A program made the translations under genes and the position numbers. From Sulfurimonadaceae bacterium (GTDB taxonomy: Bacteria > Campylobacterota > Campylobacteria > Campylobacterales > Sulfurimonadaceae), in NCBI GenBank assembly GCA_030610325.1, contig JAUWRZ010000057.1, positions 1 to 8,946 of the forward strand: DNA of 8,946 nucleotides. The letters run 5' to 3'. This document shows, in pieces, positions 6,142 through 8,946 of this stretch. The number at the start of each line of letters is the position of its first letter. The first letter of the stretch is position 1. The notes under the pieces are model-generated. The model was not told where the DNA came from. It did no database searches and saw nothing but the letters and a program-made list of their open reading frames with translations.

Positions 6142-6673
6142 AATCTATATCTTACTGGAAATCGAAAGGATCTGTATGGTTGACTACTGTCTTTTGTGAT
6201 CATTCATATTTATACAACAAATGGTAACGATCAGTTAAGGTATAGAGACGGATCCACAAGAAAAATATATCTGAGTAGCTCCAAACAGCATGGATCAGAC
6301 AAGTCCGTTTACTCTATAGCCTGTGAGATCGTCCCTAGTCACCACTGCCGCTATCATCACGCGGGTATATCGACCTTTCCGTATACAGATATAAGCAAAA
6401 AATGTGCTAGAGCGTATCAGCCCTGGATGAAGATAATATCAGTTAAGCCGTGTTTAAAAAGCGGGATGGGTAAATAGGACTCAAATAGTAACGACCCTGA
6501 TCGAGATGTTATATTTCAAACGTACCGTTAAGCAAAACAAGAGTATCCTTAAGAATCATAATTAAATATATAGCATAATATTAAAAGTTATATTTAATGG
6601 TATGTATTGTTTGGTGAGATGTGCCTTGATGGTACGTCAAAAATAAAATATTCTTAAGAAAAAGGAAGATCTG
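6142..6673. other. divergent intergenic region, about 530 bases
   Basis: The region separates the minus-strand cyclase unit from the plus-strand phosphate transporter, so it should hold promoters for both. The left part (6196-6477) has an open plus-strand frame from GTG of 93 codons. It lacks a ribosome binding site, has an odd composition rich in His, Cys, Ser and Tyr, and matches no family I know, so I do not call it a gene. Minus-strand frames there are broken by stops. The right part from about 6555 is strongly AT-rich. CTTAAGAA occurs at 6549-6556 and 6653-6660. No Pho box was recognised. Confidence 0.5.
6626..6654 (+). promoter_or_regulatory. candidate promoter for the PiT transporter gene
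   Basis: TTGATG at 6626-6631 and TATTCT at 6649-6654 are spaced by 17 bases, just before the AAAGGAAG ribosome binding site (6661-6668). The -10 is a poor match and overlaps the palindrome TTCTTAAGAA (6651-6660), which could be an operator. AT-rich DNA at 6560-6600 offers other possible -10 elements, so this is only one candidate. Confidence 0.25.
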
Positions 6674-8302
6674 GTGATCGAGATAATAAAGAGAATGGAG
6701 AAGGCGGCAATGAAAGGCAGCGGAGCTGATTTTTATAGATTGGGCTTTGCACTTTTCTTCTTGGTAGCAGTCTTGACATATAGTTTTATGAGTACTGGTG
6801 AGTTGCCGAACAATGTCTTTTTAGCGGTAGCAGCACTGTTTGGTGCTTATATGGCGATGAACATAGGTGCGAATGATGTAGCTAATAATGTAGGACCTGC
6901 AGTAGGGTCAAAAGCACTTACGATGGGAGGCGCCATTGTCATCGCCGCTATCTTCGAAGGTGCCGGCGCACTTATTGCCGGCGGTGATGTCGTAAAGACC
7001 ATCAAAAAAGGGATCATAGATATCTCAGCCTTTGGCGGCAATGTCGACCCGTTCATCTGGGCGATGATGGCTGCACTGTTGGCGGCCGCATTATGGCTGA
7101 ACTTTGCCACGATGATAAAAGCACCAGTCTCAACGACGCACTCTATCGTGGGTGGTGTCATGGGAGCAGGTATCGCAGCGGCTGGTTTTGGCATAGTCGC
7201 TTGGGGAACTATGGGCATGATCGCGGCTTCGTGGGTCATCTCCCCGGTCCTGGGTGGTATTATTGCAGCGGCTTTTCTGTTTGCCATCAAAAAGACAATA
7301 GTCTATAAGGAAGACAAAGTGGCGGCTGCAGCAAAGTGGGTACCTCTCTTTGTCGCTATCATGTCTTGGGCCTTTGTCACCTACCTTACATTGAAAGGTC
7401 TTAAAAAGGTCTGGCCGTCGATCGTTGATGTCCTAGTCTTTTTACCGGATGCAGAGAAGCCTTCGTTTATGGTAGCGGCGATCTTTGGATTGATCGTTGC
7501 TGCAGCTGTGTATTTATTATTAAAAGCGACAGTATCTAAAAGAGCAGGCAGTATTGAAAACAGCAGAGCCGGGGTCAATCTACTTTTTACCGTCCCGCTT
7601 ATCTTTGCAGCGGCACTGTTGAGTTTTGCACACGGCGCAAATGACGTGGCCAACGCGATCGGGCCGTTAGCTGCGATCAATGATGCGGTCGTAAGTGGAG
7701 GGATCTCAGCTAAAGCAGGAATTCCTCTGTGGGTCATGGCCGTCGGAGCCCTCGGAATCGCCCTTGGTCTTGCCCTTTATGGACCAAAGCTCATCAAAAC
7801 GGTAGGCAGCGAGATAACTGAACTCGATCAGATGCGGGCTTTTTCTGTGGCGATGGCCGCAGCTATCACTGTGATAATCGCATCACAGCTGGGCCTTCCT
7901 GTCAGTTCTACACATATTGCGATCGGGGGAATCTTTGGTGTTGGTTTTTTAAGGGAGTACCTTGAGTCGACAAGCGAAAAAGATGAGATCGCCATTGAAA
8001 AACAGCTGCTTGATGATGAGAAAAGACTGCTGCAAGCATACAATGAAGAGTTAAAGACACTCGAAGCCAAAGAGGGTAAGTCAAAAGAGGATTATGAGAG
8101 GATCGTAGGACTCTATCATATGATCGATGAAGAGAAGGATAAAGTCAAAGAGGCAAAGAAGCAGTTAAAAAGTACGGAAAAAGTCAAATATGTCAAAAGA
8201 GATGCCGTGAAGAAGATAATCGCGGCATGGGTGATCACTGTTCCGGCAGCTGCGATATTGTCAGCTGTCATATTCTTTATGATAAGAGGCATCGTACTTT
8301 AA
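6674..8302 (+). CDS. PiT-family inorganic phosphate transporter
   Basis: This 542-residue integral membrane protein should import inorganic phosphate driven by H+ or Na+. The two inverted PiT repeats are clear: GANDVANNVGPAVGSKAL at 65-82 with PVSTTHSIVGG at 151-161, and GANDVANAIGPLAA at 321-334 with PVSSTHIAIGG at 409-419. About ten or more hydrophobic spans are visible. Between the last signature and the final helix (about 513-538) lies a highly charged, coiled-coil-like stretch at about 432-505, probably cytoplasmic. The GTG start is supported by AAAGGAAG five bases upstream. The gene is divergent from the two-component unit and followed 241 bases later by a polyphosphate kinase 2 gene. 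Phosphate is the expected substrate, though some PiT relatives carry sulfate. Confidence 0.93.
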   Translation: MIEIIKRMEKAAMKGSGADFYRLGFALFFLVAVLTYSFMSTGELPNNVFLAVAALFGAYMAMNIGANDVANNVGPAVGSKALTMGGAIVIAAIFEGAGALIAGGDVVKTIKKGIIDISAFGGNVDPFIWAMMAALLAAALWLNFATMIKAPVSTTHSIVGGVMGAGIAAAGFGIVAWGTMGMIAASWVISPVLGGIIAAAFLFAIKKTIVYKEDKVAAAAKWVPLFVAIMSWAFVTYLTLKGLKKVWPSIVDVLVFLPDAEKPSFMVAAIFGLIVAAAVYLLLKATVSKRAGSIENSRAGVNLLFTVPLIFAAALLSFAHGANDVANAIGPLAAINDAVVSGGISAKAGIPLWVMAVGALGIALGLALYGPKLIKTVGSEITELDQMRAFSVAMAAAITVIIASQLGLPVSSTHIAIGGIFGVGFLREYLESTSEKDEIAIEKQLLDDEKRLLQAYNEELKTLEAKEGKSKEDYERIVGLYHMIDEEKDKVKEAKKQLKSTEKVKYVKRDAVKKIIAAWVITVPAAAILSAVIFFMIRGIVL

Positions 8303-8543
8303 ACATATAGGTCGTTTAGAGACAGTCTTAGTATAGAAGACGTATACAGCACATGTCATATCTAAAGAAGGTGAGAAGAGACTGGACAGACTCAACGATA
8401 GATGATGTGATAGTCGAAAAGCAACTTTTGAGATAGATGGTAGTATATTATCTTTTGGTGAGTGGTAAGACATTTATACGCAGGTATGGGTCATATAGAA
8501 AAAGAAGACCCGATAAAAAGCAATCTTAATAAAAAGGTATTAC
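8303..8543. other. intergenic spacer between PiT and PPK2 genes
   Basis: No gene is supported here. A plus-strand frame from 8355 reads ISKEGEKRLDRLNDR, then a stop, then DSRKATFEIDGSILSFGEW. This has the look of a degraded coding stretch but matches nothing I recognise. A GGGTC/GACCC pairing at 8488-8511 has a 14-base loop and no U-tract, so it is not called a terminator. Confidence 0.4.
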
Positions 8544-8946
8544 ATGGCAGAGAAAAAAGATAACGTAGAAGTGAAGAAAAAAGGCAAGGTCCAGGTCTGG
8601 GTCAAAGAGGAGACGGTAGCGTATGAGAAAGAGCTGGCTGCACTTCAGGTGGAGTTACTAAAATTTCAAAACCATGTAAAAGACAAGGGTCTGAAGATAT
8701 TGATGATCTTTGAAGGACGTGACGCAGCCGGTAAAGGCGGTACGATCAAAAGGATCACAGAGCATCTTAATCCTCGTGGTGCCAGAGTCGTAGCGCTGGA
8801 AAAACCGAGTGATAAAGAGATGACACAGTGGTACTTTCAACGGTATGCGACGCATCTTCCCGCAGCCGGTGAGATCGTACTGTTTGACAGAAGCTGGTAC
8901 AACCGTTCTATGGTCGAACCGGTCATGGGCTTTTGTACAGAGAGAC
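8544..8946 (+). CDS. ppk2: polyphosphate kinase 2 (class I), 3' end beyond the window
   Basis: The visible 134 codons encode the N-terminal half of a class I PPK2, a cytoplasmic enzyme that transfers phosphate between polyphosphate and nucleoside diphosphates. After a lysine-rich start comes the typical lead-in [20 protein letters not shown] (27-46). The Walker A motif [10 protein letters not shown] is at 58-67, [17 protein letters not shown] at 94-110, and the Walker B segment LFDRSWYNR at 113-121. The frame is open when the window ends, so the lid region and C-terminus are not seen. Class I single-domain enzymes are usually about 230-300 residues. ATG at 8544 is preceded by a weak AAAGG at 8533-8537. 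Its position after the phosphate transporter suggests a joint role in phosphate storage and use; cotranscription is uncertain over the 241-base gap. Confidence 0.93.
   Translation, partial: MAEKKDNVEVKKKGKVQVWVKEETVAYEKELAALQVELLKFQNHVKDKGLKILMIFEGRDAAGKGGTIKRITEHLNPRGARVVALEKPSDKEMTQWYFQRYATHLPAAGEIVLFDRSWYNRSMVEPVMGFCTER

Noticed and set aside
6196..6477. 93-codon plus-strand open frame starting with GTG
   Set aside because: It has no ribosome binding site, a composition unlike the neighbouring proteins and no recognised motif; it is described under the intergenic region instead.
6142..6673. Pho box for the response regulator
   Set aside because: Neither the enterobacterial CTGTCAT-type repeat nor the Campylobacter GTTTC-type direct repeat could be found by eye.
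6847..7290. 147-codon minus-strand open frame
   Set aside because: It is antisense to the PiT gene, and its Ala/Pro/Ile-rich text reflects the mirror of membrane-helix codons.
8488..8511. GGGTC/GACCC hairpin as a terminator for the PiT gene
   Set aside because: The stem is only 5 bp, the loop is 14 bases and no U-tract follows.

Overview
The window looks like chromosomal DNA from a campylobacterotal (epsilonproteobacterial) chemolithotroph, with Sulfurovum- or Sulfurimonas-like relatives the best guess. This rests on protein resemblance remembered from those genomes, moderate GC, tight gene packing and use of GTG/TTG starts with AGGA-type ribosome binding sites. No search was run, so the taxonomic call is an inference.

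Layout. (1) Bases 1-2522: a three-gene block, sixA (phosphohistidine phosphatase, +) running convergently into a minus-strand pair, a TerB-like small protein gene and cca (tRNA nucleotidyltransferase). Perfect 48-nt inverted repeats sit at the edges (1-48 and 2475-2522), and an 18-nt direct repeat lies just inside each. (2) Bases 2440-2678: a non-coding repeat region with two REP-like hairpins, one belonging to the 48-nt repeat and one a diverged third copy. (3) Bases 2679-6141, minus strand, one tight transcription unit read right to left: a membrane diguanylate cyclase, a 62-codon remnant holding only the C-terminus of PhoU, a PhoB/OmpR-type response regulator and a PhoR-like sensor kinase. 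(4) Bases 6142-6673: a divergent intergenic region of about 530 bases. (5) Bases 6674-8302, plus strand: a PiT-family inorganic phosphate transporter with a long charged coiled coil. (6) Bases 8544-8946: the start of a class I polyphosphate kinase 2 gene, cut by the window end.

Taken together, regions 3-6 look like a phosphate homeostasis locus. A PhoB/PhoR-like two-component system would sense or report phosphate status, the PiT permease would import phosphate, and PPK2 would exchange phosphate between polyphosphate and nucleotides. The unusual parts are the reduction of phoU to its last roughly 50 residues, still joined to the regulator by an ATGA overlap, and a c-di-GMP synthase gene occupying the position directly upstream.

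No rRNA, tRNA, CRISPR array, complete insertion sequence or prophage gene was seen. I did not find a clearly new defence or mobile system. The most noteworthy items are the PhoU remnant within the cyclase/two-component operon and the nested inverted/direct repeats around the sixA-cca block.
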